Source: Hyphomicrobiales bacterium
GTDB taxonomy: Bacteria > Pseudomonadota > Alphaproteobacteria > Rhizobiales > OSC116
NCBI GenBank assembly: GCA_013214705.1
Contig: JABSRZ010000004.1
Span: forward strand, 186,001 to 250,000
DNA length: 64,000 nucleotides
Direction: 5' to 3'
A program made the translations under genes and the position numbers. The notes below the pieces were generated by a model, which worked only from the letters and a program-made list of their open reading frames with translations, did no database searches and was not told where the DNA came from. Position 1 is the stretch's first letter; each line of letters starts with the position of its first letter. Below, one piece after another: positions 40,992 through 49,137 of this stretch.

Positions 40992-41801
40992 ATGACACAA
41001 AGTGGTTTTCAATTGGCTGGAAATGCAGCCGCATTATATGAAGAGCAAAAAGTACCTGCAATGTTTGCACCGTTAGCGGATGCTACTTTGGCATCCCTTA
41101 ACTTATCACCCGATGAAGACGTAATTGACATTGCTTGCGGAACAGGAATAGTAGCTCGCAAGATACGTGAATTATTAGGGACTAATTCTAGGGTCGTGGG
41201 TGTTGATTTAAACGAACCAATGATCGAGATAGCCAGAAATCTCCAAGATGTTTATTCTCAATCCTGTGAATGGCATATTTCTGATGCTACTGATCTGCCT
41301 TTCAAAGATAATGAGTTCTCTATTGCTTTTTGCCAACAAGGCATTCAATTCATTCCAGATAAAAAGGGTGTTTTGAGAGAAGCCTACAGAGTTTTACAGC
41401 CAAATGGGCGGATTGTGCTTACGGTCTGGGATGGAATAGCTGAATTTATGCTACCTATGGTCGATTCCCTTTCTCGGAACGTGAGTTCGGAAGTGTCAAA
41501 TATAGCGAAAGCCCCATTTGCTTATGATGCAAGGAGATTGCTCCCTCTTATTGAGAACACTGGGTTTAAGAATATTATAATTGATAGTATAACGATAAAC
41601 AGAACGATTGCTTCCACAGAACAAGCCATTCGAAATGAAATTATGGGTATGCCATTCGGCCATTTGGTTAAGGCAAAAGGGGATGAAATACTGAACAATG
41701 TCATCCACGAAACTCTGATCGGTCTGTCCAAGTTCCAGTTAGACGATAATTTTGTTATCCCTCAACAAACATATTTGATACAGGCAACTCTTAGAGATTA
41801 A
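40992..41801 (+). CDS. Class I SAM-dependent methyltransferase
   Basis: 269 residues. Motif I is VIDIACGTGIVARKI (residues about 42-56), the acidic motif II VVGVDLNEPMIEIA, and the post-motif EWHISDATDLPFKDNEFSIAFCQQGIQFIPDKKGVLREAYRVLQPNGRIVLTVW is typical of UbiE/Methyltransf_11-type small-molecule enzymes. GGGGGTAGGTC precedes the ATG. The substrate cannot be predicted. It lies alone between two tRNA-Lys 3' scars. Confidence 0.88.
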   Translation: MTQSGFQLAGNAAALYEEQKVPAMFAPLADATLASLNLSPDEDVIDIACGTGIVARKIRELLGTNSRVVGVDLNEPMIEIARNLQDVYSQSCEWHISDATDLPFKDNEFSIAFCQQGIQFIPDKKGVLREAYRVLQPNGRIVLTVWDGIAEFMLPMVDSLSRNVSSEVSNIAKAPFAYDARRLLPLIENTGFKNIIIDSITINRTIASTEQAIRNEIMGMPFGHLVKAKGDEILNNVIHETLIGLSKFQLDDNFVIPQQTYLIQATLRD

Positions 41802-41820
41802 ATAAATTATTTGATATTTC

Positions 41821-41955
41821 TCACTTCAGAACCCTATAAACACTCGCTTTAGATAGCCCTAGATCCTGCATAACCTCTCTCACAAGCTTGCCCTCAGCCC
41901 TCATGAGAGTCGCCTGAGCCTGAATCGCCCGTAATTTGCTAGACACATCAGGGGC
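41821..41955 (-). pseudogene. Serine recombinase (resolvase/invertase) C-terminal remnant
   Basis: Read on the minus strand, the end of this segment encodes SSKLRAIQAQATLMRAEGKL then VREVMQDLGLSKASVYRVLK-stop, the HTH_7 DNA-binding tail of Hin/Tn3-type recombinases. The catalytic domain is missing: upstream the frame closes within 45 codons. It is evidence of past mobile activity in this segment. The rest of 41802-42156 holds no gene. Confidence 0.6.
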
Positions 41956-42156
41956 GATTCATAACCCAAAAGATCCCTTATTGTATTTTCAGAATTGTAT
42001 CTTCAGAGAAGCGTGGGCGTTTTTTTCGATTTATTTGGCTTCGGCTTAGGCAATTTGGGTGAACACTGGTAATGCAAAAACAGAACTCATATACAAATCA
42101 TTTAATTACCTATATATCTTGAATTTAGCTGCAACGATGATTCTGGGATTTTATAG

Positions 42157-42468
42157 ATGACTATTCAACCAAACGCCGAAACGCTTTCTAAAATAATCGC
42201 GGGTCTTGCGAATTTCCAAACCGAAACTGATAACATGACGTTTATTCAGCTCATTATCTTGCTTGAGATTGGTAAGTTTCCTCAGGGTGCTCCTTACGAT
42301 GATATTGTTAAAGCTTTAAATACTCCCCGTAGTGGTGTAGCTAGCACCGTAAAGAAGTATGATAAGTTTGTATCACGCGTTATGCGACTAGATCGGAGTG
42401 TTGCCTTCAAATTGACGCCGTTAGGTAATGAACTCATAGGTCGTTTTAGTCATATGTTATCTGACTAA
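42157..42468 (+). CDS. Small winged-helix (MarR-like) protein
   Basis: 103 residues. MTFIQLIILLEIGKFPQGAPYDDIVKALNTPRSGVASTVKKYDKF fits a winged-helix DNA-binding core, and RVMRLDRSVAFKLTPLGNELIGRF the wing and last helix as in MarR/PadR-like proteins. The predicted DNA-binding role rests on this pattern only; no target is evident. It is an isolated gene in an AT-rich segment. Confidence 0.6.
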   Translation: MTIQPNAETLSKIIAGLANFQTETDNMTFIQLIILLEIGKFPQGAPYDDIVKALNTPRSGVASTVKKYDKFVSRVMRLDRSVAFKLTPLGNELIGRFSHMLSD

Positions 42469-42661
42469 CAAATTGATGTATGTGGCAGTGCTTTAATCAG
42501 CTCTGAAAAAATGAGGGCAAATATCAGCCAATATCGCCTCTTAATTAGATGCAAAACCGCAAATTATTCTTCTATTCAATGACAAGTTCCACATTGTTTA
42601 CAATTCAGCCGAAATTTGATATTTTACTCTTGTATACCAATTAGAATGAGAGGAACATCAG

Positions 42662-43045
42662 GTGAAATCAGATAATCATAAGGCTGTTGAGTTCTTTTTT
42701 GGTCAGTATAAGCTTGATGATATCGGCCTTAGAGAAGACATGGTGACTTCTGATTTTGTTTTTTATAGTGCGCTTGAGGGTGACCTTAGCTTTCAAGATT
42801 ATTTCGAATTTACCTTAAAGATGCGCTCCAGTATAGAGAACACTGAATTTGCCGTGACAGATGATGGCGACAATCGATATGTGGTTTCTGCAAAATACTT
42901 GGTGATAGATTTTATGTCGGGTTTTAGCCACGAAATCTACGCAGTCTTGGATGTATTATTTGAGCGTGGCTTGATTAAATCTGTGAAAACACAGCATGAT
43001 TTAGATGTCGAAACTATTCACAAAATAAACCATTTGATTTCCTAA
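42662..43045 (+). CDS. NTF2/SnoaL-like protein
   Basis: 127 residues starting at GTG with GAGAGGAACATCAG upstream. Pattern: HKAVEFFFGQYKLDD, FVFYSALEGDLSFQDYFEFTLKMRSSI and RYVVSAKYLVIDFMSGFSHEIYAVLDVLFERGLIKSVKTQHD fit the helix-plus-sheet cone of the NTF2-like superfamily. Such proteins are isomerases, hydrolases or unknown; no catalytic residues can be assigned. The next structure downstream is the degenerate tRNA-Lys scar. Confidence 0.55.
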   Translation: MKSDNHKAVEFFFGQYKLDDIGLREDMVTSDFVFYSALEGDLSFQDYFEFTLKMRSSIENTEFAVTDDGDNRYVVSAKYLVIDFMSGFSHEIYAVLDVLFERGLIKSVKTQHDLDVETIHKINHLIS

Positions 43046-43155
43046 TTAACTATTTACTAATTCAGCTTTGAATAAATGCGGCGACTATCAGAGTGGGTAT
43101 CATACATAAGTTACTGCGTGGATTTCCACCCGTGCCCCCAACATATCTACACCCG

Positions 43156-43199
43156 ACTTTTAATCAGCTGGTCTATGGTTCGAACCCATCCGGGCTCAC
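43156..43199 (+). repeat. Degenerate tRNA-Lys 3'-half copy, right end of second element
   Basis: ACTTTTAATCAG-TGG then GTTCGAACCCATC-GGGCTCAC matches the tRNA-Lys 3' half with a few substitutions and without the terminator. It lies 2.9 kb beyond the 40218 copy and right before the alginate locus, so it probably marks the outer limit of an older integration at the same tRNA. Confidence 0.75.
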
Positions 43200-43283
43200 A
43201 AAAAACCGTTTTAAATTGAAAATCAAAATAGAAACCTGCCTTTCAAAAACTTCTAACCATCTCATATATAACAGCTAATTTTC

Positions 43284-43299
43284 TGGCGCGATGTTTGCT
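43284..43299 (+). promoter_or_regulatory. Sigma54 promoter of the alg44-alg8 unit
   Basis: TGGCGCGATGTTTGCT matches the -24/-12 consensus (TGGCAC-N5-TTGC) with exact GG-N10-GC spacing. It lies 28 bp upstream of the Alg44-like ATG. A sigma54-dependent activator is encoded at 53708. Confidence 0.75.
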
Positions 43300-43326
43300 C
43301 CTTATAAGTAAAGCGAGGAGTCGGTT

Positions 43327-44946
43327 ATGAAAATTATGCGCGAAAAGGCTAGCCAACGGCGGCACCACCGTCTGAATGCGCCCTTAACCGTGCTTTTTAA
43401 ACAACAAGCCTACCTTGTGCATGACTGGAGCATAGGCGGCCTTAGTGTTTACATTGACAGCGCCAAAGGCCCGCAAGTTGGTAAACATTTCGATGCCAAA
43501 TTATCGCTGCCGTTTCAGGGCTATGACATTCAATTCGATGTCGAGCTGAGTGTCGTCAGATTTGATAAGATTGCGAGTCTGGCTGGGTTTGAATTCGTAA
43601 ATTTATCCGAACGTTCAACCGACTTACTCAGCTATTTTAGCGAAGAGCTGATCCGCGGGCATATGGGCAGTTTTGAAGACAGCATTTGCCGCATAGATGT
43701 GCCGGTAACGCCGATCTCTACCCAACCAACCACCAGCCATATTTCTGAAACACCTATCCGTCGACTGCCATTTAGAACCATATTTATGACCATTATTTAT
43801 GTGATTTTTGGCTTGGCGATATTCGGCTATTTAGGCATTTTATTCTATTCTAACTTCTTACGTTTAGAAGTCACAAGCTCGGTTATTTCAACCGAAATGA
43901 GAACCCTCAAAATGCCCGTGGATGGCATTGTTAACGCTGTACATCTAAAAATTGGCGACCAATTTGATAGCGGACAACAGATATTTGGCTATGCAGATGC
44001 CAAGCTTGAAAAACAAATAGAACAGATGAATCTTAACATTAGCCAAGCTCAAAAAAACCTCTGGCGGATGAAACAAAAGCATAACATCGAACAACAACGC
44101 ATGAGCCTTTATCAAATTGTTAGCCGCACCGATAGAAGCATTACCGAAGCAAAATTAGCCGCGGCTCGTGTGGTTTTGTCCGCTGCTGATGCCAAAGTCA
44201 TCCGTTTGCAAAAACTGCATTTATCCAATTCGGCTCTGCACAGCAGTTATGAAAATGCCGTCGCAGAACAAGCCGAAGCCGCATCGCGGGTGAAACAAAC
44301 CGAATTGTTGCTGGAGAAAAACACCGCGATGGAGGCCGCATCATCCAGACGTTATTACAACCAGATAGAATTTGTCACTGATCTAGACTTGCTCACGATT
44401 GATCTTGAAATGGCCTATAACCATTTGAAAGTTGAACTTGAAAAACTGGACATTCTGCAAGACATCAAATCCAACACAATTATCAAAGCGCCGTTCCGTG
44501 GCCGGGTAACCCAAGTTTATCATGCCTCCTTGGGCAAGGTCGCAAAAAATGAACCCATTTTATTGTTTGAGCGTAGTGATCAGATTTCCGTTACCGCCTT
44601 TTTAACCCAAAAAGAAATATTACAAATTAGCCTGAATGACACCGCCAATATTTACATTCCGGCCATCAATAAGAACATTCCGGCCATCGTCACAAGGATA
44701 GATAGAAACTCATTATTTTTGAACAATACGTCAACTCATTATGTGTGGCGTGATGATAAAGCGCGTAGTGGCGCGGTTATTTTGACGCTCAACATGACTG
44801 ACATCCATGAAAAAACCATCAATACCGGCTTGCCTGTGGTGGCCATTTTTAACCGCAAATCAACCAGCAATTTATGGTCTAGTTTGAGTGGTTTTTTCCC
44901 CTCCAAAGCTGATAAAATAGAATTGAGAGATGATGCCAAAATCTGA
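43327..44946 (+). CDS. alg44: Alg44-like PilZ / HlyD-fold inner-membrane protein
   Basis: 539 residues. The N-terminal PilZ domain (about 7-110) has both c-di-GMP motifs: RRHHR (RxxxR) and DWSIGG (DxSxxG). One transmembrane segment (about 155-178) follows, then a periplasmic HlyD/membrane-fusion part with coiled coil (about 235-355) and barrel strands (KMPVDGIVNAVHLKIGDQ, IKAPFRGRVTQVYHASLGK). This order matches Alg44, the c-di-GMP-activated co-polymerase of alginate synthase. GAGGAG precedes the ATG. It overlaps the Alg8 gene by 17 bp. By analogy it switches on Alg8 when c-di-GMP is high. Confidence 0.9.
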   Translation: MKIMREKASQRRHHRLNAPLTVLFKQQAYLVHDWSIGGLSVYIDSAKGPQVGKHFDAKLSLPFQGYDIQFDVELSVVRFDKIASLAGFEFVNLSERSTDLLSYFSEELIRGHMGSFEDSICRIDVPVTPISTQPTTSHISETPIRRLPFRTIFMTIIYVIFGLAIFGYLGILFYSNFLRLEVTSSVISTEMRTLKMPVDGIVNAVHLKIGDQFDSGQQIFGYADAKLEKQIEQMNLNISQAQKNLWRMKQKHNIEQQRMSLYQIVSRTDRSITEAKLAAARVVLSAADAKVIRLQKLHLSNSALHSSYENAVAEQAEAASRVKQTELLLEKNTAMEAASSRRYYNQIEFVTDLDLLTIDLEMAYNHLKVELEKLDILQDIKSNTIIKAPFRGRVTQVYHASLGKVAKNEPILLFERSDQISVTAFLTQKEILQISLNDTANIYIPAINKNIPAIVTRIDRNSLFLNNTSTHYVWRDDKARSGAVILTLNMTDIHEKTINTGLPVVAIFNRKSTSNLWSSLSGFFPSKADKIELRDDAKI

Positions 44947-46522
44947 CCGCCGCGATTATATTGACGAACCGACCCATTGGCCAACCGGCTTTGACAAATG
45001 GAACCGCCTTGGTCTGTTAAACATAAGCATTTATCTGGCCACCTGTGTTTTATTGCTAATTTTAATTCCCAATAGGATTTTTGACCCATCAGTTAGCCAA
45101 ATCACTTTTGTCATCGGCACGCTGGGTATATGGCGTTATGGCTGGTGGTTTACCCATGCCGTCCGGGCATTTATTTATGGCAAATTTGTCTATCCCAACA
45201 TTCGCCAACACGCCGATAAAATCTGGCAAGATGGCTGGCGACCGCGCCATTTACATTTCATGATGACCACATTTAGAGAGAATCGCGGAATTTCAGAAAA
45301 AGTGGTGCGCTCCATATTGCGCGAAATTAAAACTGCGGGCGTATCAGGTACCATATGGCTTGGCTCTGCAGAAAGACGTGATGAAGACATTATCACTAAT
45401 TTTATCCGCCGCGAAGGTGCAGATCTAGACATCACTTTACGCATAATTCGGCAAAATGTAGCTGGCAAACGCGCGGCCATTGGCCTGGTTTTACGGGCGA
45501 TGAGCCGCTCGTCAGTGCATAAAAACGATTTGGTGGTATTTATGGATGGTGACTTTATTTTGGCCAAAGGCGCCATTCGCCGTTGCATGCCATTGTTTAA
45601 ATATGATGAAAAATTGCAAGCCTGCACCACCGATGAAGAAGTGATTTGCATCGGCCCGAAATGGATTGAAAAATGGTTGCAAATGCGGTTTGCGCAGCGG
45701 CGGCTGGCAATGCAATCTCACGCGCTTTCAGGCCGGGTTTTAACCCTTACCGGGCGCATGTCGGTGTTTCGTGCCTCTCACCTGTTAACCCTAGAATTCA
45801 TCAGGTTGCTAGAAGCCGACCATTTAAACCATTGGCTCTGGGGCGATTTTAGGTTTTTATCTGGCGATGACAAAAGCACATGGTATTATATGTTAAAACA
45901 CAATGCCCACATGTTATATGTGCCAGATGCCTTGGGCTACACGGTAGAATTTGTCACCGATTTGGGCTTAGACCGGATGGTGCATAATTTTCGGCGATGG
46001 TCTGGCAATATGCTTAGAAATGGCGCGCGTGCCATTGCATTGGGGCCAACAAAAATGCCATTTTTCATTTGGTGGTGTTTAATAGATCAGCGCCTTTCAA
46101 TGTGGACAATGTTGTTCAGCCCGGTGTTGGCATTGTTAGGCACACTTATAATTGGGTTGAATTATTTCATATCTTACCTGATATTCATCGCCATATCGCG
46201 GATGTTTTTGTCATTATTCTTATTTGGCTATGCCCGCAAGATAGAAATGTCTTTCCCGTGGATTTTATACCTTAACCAATTGATCAATGCTGCGGTTAAA
46301 GTTTATTGTGTTTTTAGATTGGCAAAACAGAAATGGTCAAACCGCGGCGATCAATCTTCTGACTTAACTGGTAGCCGCTGGCTACAGACATTCCGCAATA
46401 CCATGGCGGTTTGGTGTACATCTGTCGCGTTAATCGCTTTGGTGCTGGTGACATTACACTATTCAAACATGGTCGAAATTCCCTCATCGACGCTAATGTC
46501 TAGTTTTTTTCAATTTGGCTAA
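44930..46522 (+). CDS. alg8: Alg8-like glycosyltransferase (mannuronan synthase)
   Basis: 530 residues, GT2 family. N-terminal membrane helices (about 29-48, 57-80); the cytosolic catalytic domain has FMDGDF (DxD-like, 205-209), TDEE (234-237), LTLTGRMSVFRA (272-282), SGDDKSTWYY (311-320) and a QxxRW-like NFRRWSGNMLRNGARAI; C-terminal membrane helices follow (about 375-425 and 490-510). LTGRMS-FRA and the GDDKS-W motif are specific to Alg8-type enzymes rather than cellulose or curdlan synthases. It polymerises GDP-mannuronate. Overlap with the Alg44-like gene suggests a tightly coupled complex. Confidence 0.92.
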   Translation: MMPKSDRRDYIDEPTHWPTGFDKWNRLGLLNISIYLATCVLLLILIPNRIFDPSVSQITFVIGTLGIWRYGWWFTHAVRAFIYGKFVYPNIRQHADKIWQDGWRPRHLHFMMTTFRENRGISEKVVRSILREIKTAGVSGTIWLGSAERRDEDIITNFIRREGADLDITLRIIRQNVAGKRAAIGLVLRAMSRSSVHKNDLVVFMDGDFILAKGAIRRCMPLFKYDEKLQACTTDEEVICIGPKWIEKWLQMRFAQRRLAMQSHALSGRVLTLTGRMSVFRASHLLTLEFIRLLEADHLNHWLWGDFRFLSGDDKSTWYYMLKHNAHMLYVPDALGYTVEFVTDLGLDRMVHNFRRWSGNMLRNGARAIALGPTKMPFFIWWCLIDQRLSMWTMLFSPVLALLGTLIIGLNYFISYLIFIAISRMFLSLFLFGYARKIEMSFPWILYLNQLINAAVKVYCVFRLAKQKWSNRGDQSSDLTGSRWLQTFRNTMAVWCTSVALIALVLVTLHYSNMVEIPSSTLMSSFFQFG

Positions 46523-46616
46523 TCCGCAATTCGAAACTCAATATGGCAACCATAATCTCCGATTCAAACCATCTGCCATAACACCCTATATTATATAGAT
46601 AATTTTACCTTACGTC

Positions 46617-46633
46617 TGGCACAATCTTTGCAT
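46617..46633 (+). promoter_or_regulatory. Sigma54 promoter of the SGNH-Sel1-algI unit
   Basis: TGGCACAATCTTTGCAT matches the -24/-12 consensus nearly perfectly, with GG-N10-GC spacing. It lies 23 bp upstream of the GTG start; the AAGGAG ribosome site follows at 46644-46649. Confidence 0.82.
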
Positions 46634-46655
46634 TTTATATAGCAAGGAGCGCAAA

Positions 46656-47942
46656 GTGACTAAAATTAGTAAACTAGGTATTTTTTATTGTTATGCAATT
46701 TCAGCCACATTTGCGGTTGCGTCACTGCCCATTTGGTTAAACATCATCGTCGATCCTTACGACTTAAATAATCTGGTGAGCCTGAATATAAACAAGACAT
46801 CTATCAGTGAAAAAGCCAATAACCCATTGTGGAAAATTGGTCATTTCACCCCCAATGATACCGATTTAGTTATATTTGGCGACAGCCGAACCAAGGCGCT
46901 CAAAATCAAATATTGGCAACAATTAGGGGCAACGGCGGCTTATAATTTTTCTTATAGTGGCGCGACCATGTTTGAGATTTATGACAGTTTTAGGTTTATA
47001 AAAACCAACCATAAACTTAAAACATTGGTCATCGGCGTTCAGCTACGCAGCTTTGATGAAAAGTTCAAACGCGGCATGAACCGCGTGCCCGAAGCGTTGC
47101 GGCTTTATAACAGCCCCATCGCCTATAATAGCAATTGGTTCATATCACAAGTCGGGTTTAAATTACTTAAGGACAATTATTTCAAACAACTTAATTTCAA
47201 TTTTTGGCAACAATTATTTGTAACCAAAGCCCATGCAGTGAGTTTATTTGCCAAATCTGCGCCTTCTACCCAACAATTATTAAACGCCAATATTTGCAAA
47301 AATTGTAAATTACCCCCAGATGTCGCGCCACAGGCACACCCGATATATATCGAAAAATATCGTCACTTTTTTGCCGACGATTTTGGCATTTGGAACGAAT
47401 TATGGCTACAAAACCAACCCAACCCAGATTTGAACCCAAAATTCAAACAACAAGTTGCCAGAAATGGCGCGGCGGACTGGCGCAATTATGAATTTTCTGA
47501 AAAACTTTGGAATTATATCGAAGAAATATCCATTTGGTGCCGAAACAATGGCGTCGAACTAATTTTAATTGCCCCGCCCACCATTGTCGAACTGCAACAC
47601 CGGGCCAACGATTTTGGTTTTGGCAAGTTAAACCATATATTGCGCATGCGGCTGGCAAAATTGGCCACATTTGTCGATTTTGATTACTCAAATGGACTCA
47701 CCCAAAACCCCGATAATTTTAATGATGCCTATCATTTCAATAGAGCAATCTCGCAAAATATCATCAGTGAAATTATACGGCTAGCTCAACCGAGCCGATT
47801 ACAAACACTTGAAAAATACCCAACAAACTTTATTCAATGCCCGATTGATGACGAAAATATCCGTAGTAAAATTACCGATGGCAAAATCACCGTATTGACT
47901 GGTAAATCTTGTCGAATTTGGAGGCAAAATGACGACGCCTAA
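46656..47942 (+). CDS. SGNH-hydrolase-like membrane protein (AlgJ/AlgX-like position)
   Basis: 428 residues. GTG start with AAGGAGCGCAAA upstream. An N-terminal signal anchor (about 8-30) is followed by a periplasmic SGNH-like domain: VIFGDSRTKALK holds the Ser block and FNDAYHFN the D-x-x-H block near the C-terminus, with GAT and APP segments between. In alginate loci the SGNH proteins AlgJ and AlgX O-acetylate the polymer with AlgI. Overall similarity to either is not obvious, so an acetyltransferase role is inferred from the motif and the neighbouring AlgI. It overlaps the Sel1 gene by 14 bp. Confidence 0.72.
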   Translation: MTKISKLGIFYCYAISATFAVASLPIWLNIIVDPYDLNNLVSLNINKTSISEKANNPLWKIGHFTPNDTDLVIFGDSRTKALKIKYWQQLGATAAYNFSYSGATMFEIYDSFRFIKTNHKLKTLVIGVQLRSFDEKFKRGMNRVPEALRLYNSPIAYNSNWFISQVGFKLLKDNYFKQLNFNFWQQLFVTKAHAVSLFAKSAPSTQQLLNANICKNCKLPPDVAPQAHPIYIEKYRHFFADDFGIWNELWLQNQPNPDLNPKFKQQVARNGAADWRNYEFSEKLWNYIEEISIWCRNNGVELILIAPPTIVELQHRANDFGFGKLNHILRMRLAKLATFVDFDYSNGLTQNPDNFNDAYHFNRAISQNIISEIIRLAQPSRLQTLEKYPTNFIQCPIDDENIRSKITDGKITVLTGKSCRIWRQNDDA

Positions 47943-49119
47943 ATTTATTAAAATCATGAAAACCAATTTTTTCCTATGCGTGAGTGTTGTTTTAATGCTG
48001 GCAGTAATTTTTATGTGGCTGGACCGAGAAAACATCTTGGTAAAGAGCGCGCCGCTCGACCCTGAAGTCAATGAAATGATATCCCAAGCGCGTGCCTTAC
48101 AAAAAAAAGGCGAGTTAGAAAACGCTCTCATCACTTTTGAGAAATATGCCATGCGCGGTCACCCTGTGGCTATGTATCATGTTGGCAGAGCCTATGCCCG
48201 CGGTTGGGGCACCAAACCAGATTTAGACAAAGCCCGGCACTTTTTTTTATTGGCCGCCAGTTATAGTTTTGCCTATCGGGCTGAAACTGCCTACGAATTG
48301 GGCCGGCTTTATCAACGAGCAATTGGCCCAGAATGCAACAAAATGGCCATCGGCTGGTTTTTAAAATCACTCGAATGGAATCATTTCAAAGCCGCCATGC
48401 AATTGGCCGTGCATCATGAAAAAGGCCTTGGCACGCCGCAAAATATGGCACAAGCCATATATTATTACAAAATTGCCGCCTCGCACGGCAACGAGCAGGC
48501 CTTGCTAAAATATGCCCGTGTGGTTCTGACCGGACGTTATGGGGTCACAGCCGACCCAGAACACGCCTATATTCTGGTGAACCGCGCCCTAGATTCATTA
48601 TTGCACCGCGCCCGAAATGGGTCTGCAGGTTCAGCAAAACAACTCGGACGGCTTTATCGGGATGGTGAATTGTTACCGTTAGATTATGAACAAGCCAAAT
48701 ATTGGCTGCTACATGCAGCCGAGCTTGGCAACACCGGCGGCATGCATGATTATGCACGTTTGATGCTCACCATAAGTGAACAAGCGGCCGACCATAAAGA
48801 GGCACTTGAATGGCTGCGGCGTGCCGCCACTAAAGGCCATGGCGGCGCTATGAACAGCCTCGGAAAATTTCACCTAACCCAAAAGTATGGCCTCGAAAAA
48901 GCCGGCGCGGTGGCGTGGTTTAAAATGGGCATTGGCGTATCGCATGGCGCGGCAATCGAACAAATGGCCAAACTATATTTGCAAGGTGAATTGGTGGCAA
49001 AAAACATCGAAGCGGCGCTAAAATTGTTAGAAAAAGGTGTTTTACTAGGCCATTCTGGTTCTGAACGCTTGTTAAAAAGAACCCAAAAATCTCTAACCGA
49101 AACGCCAAAATCATCGTGA
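47929..49119 (+). CDS. Sel1-repeat (AlgK-like) membrane-anchored scaffold
   Basis: 396 residues. A signal anchor (about 15-35) is followed by eight or so Sel1-like repeats, for example GHPVAMYHVGRAYARGWGTKPDLDKARHFF, NHFKAAMQLAVHHEKGLGTPQNMAQAIYYY and GHGGAMNSLGKFHLTQKYGL. AlgK, the outer-membrane scaffold of alginate export, is a Sel1/TPR lipoprotein. Here there is a membrane anchor and no lipobox, so it may tie the inner-membrane complex to an exporter not found in this window. It lies between the SGNH gene and algI. Confidence 0.8.
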   Translation: MTTPKFIKIMKTNFFLCVSVVLMLAVIFMWLDRENILVKSAPLDPEVNEMISQARALQKKGELENALITFEKYAMRGHPVAMYHVGRAYARGWGTKPDLDKARHFFLLAASYSFAYRAETAYELGRLYQRAIGPECNKMAIGWFLKSLEWNHFKAAMQLAVHHEKGLGTPQNMAQAIYYYKIAASHGNEQALLKYARVVLTGRYGVTADPEHAYILVNRALDSLLHRARNGSAGSAKQLGRLYRDGELLPLDYEQAKYWLLHAAELGNTGGMHDYARLMLTISEQAADHKEALEWLRRAATKGHGGAMNSLGKFHLTQKYGLEKAGAVAWFKMGIGVSHGAAIEQMAKLYLQGELVAKNIEAALKLLEKGVLLGHSGSERLLKRTQKSLTETPKSS

Positions 49120-49137
49120 TGTTTGAAAGTAGGACCC

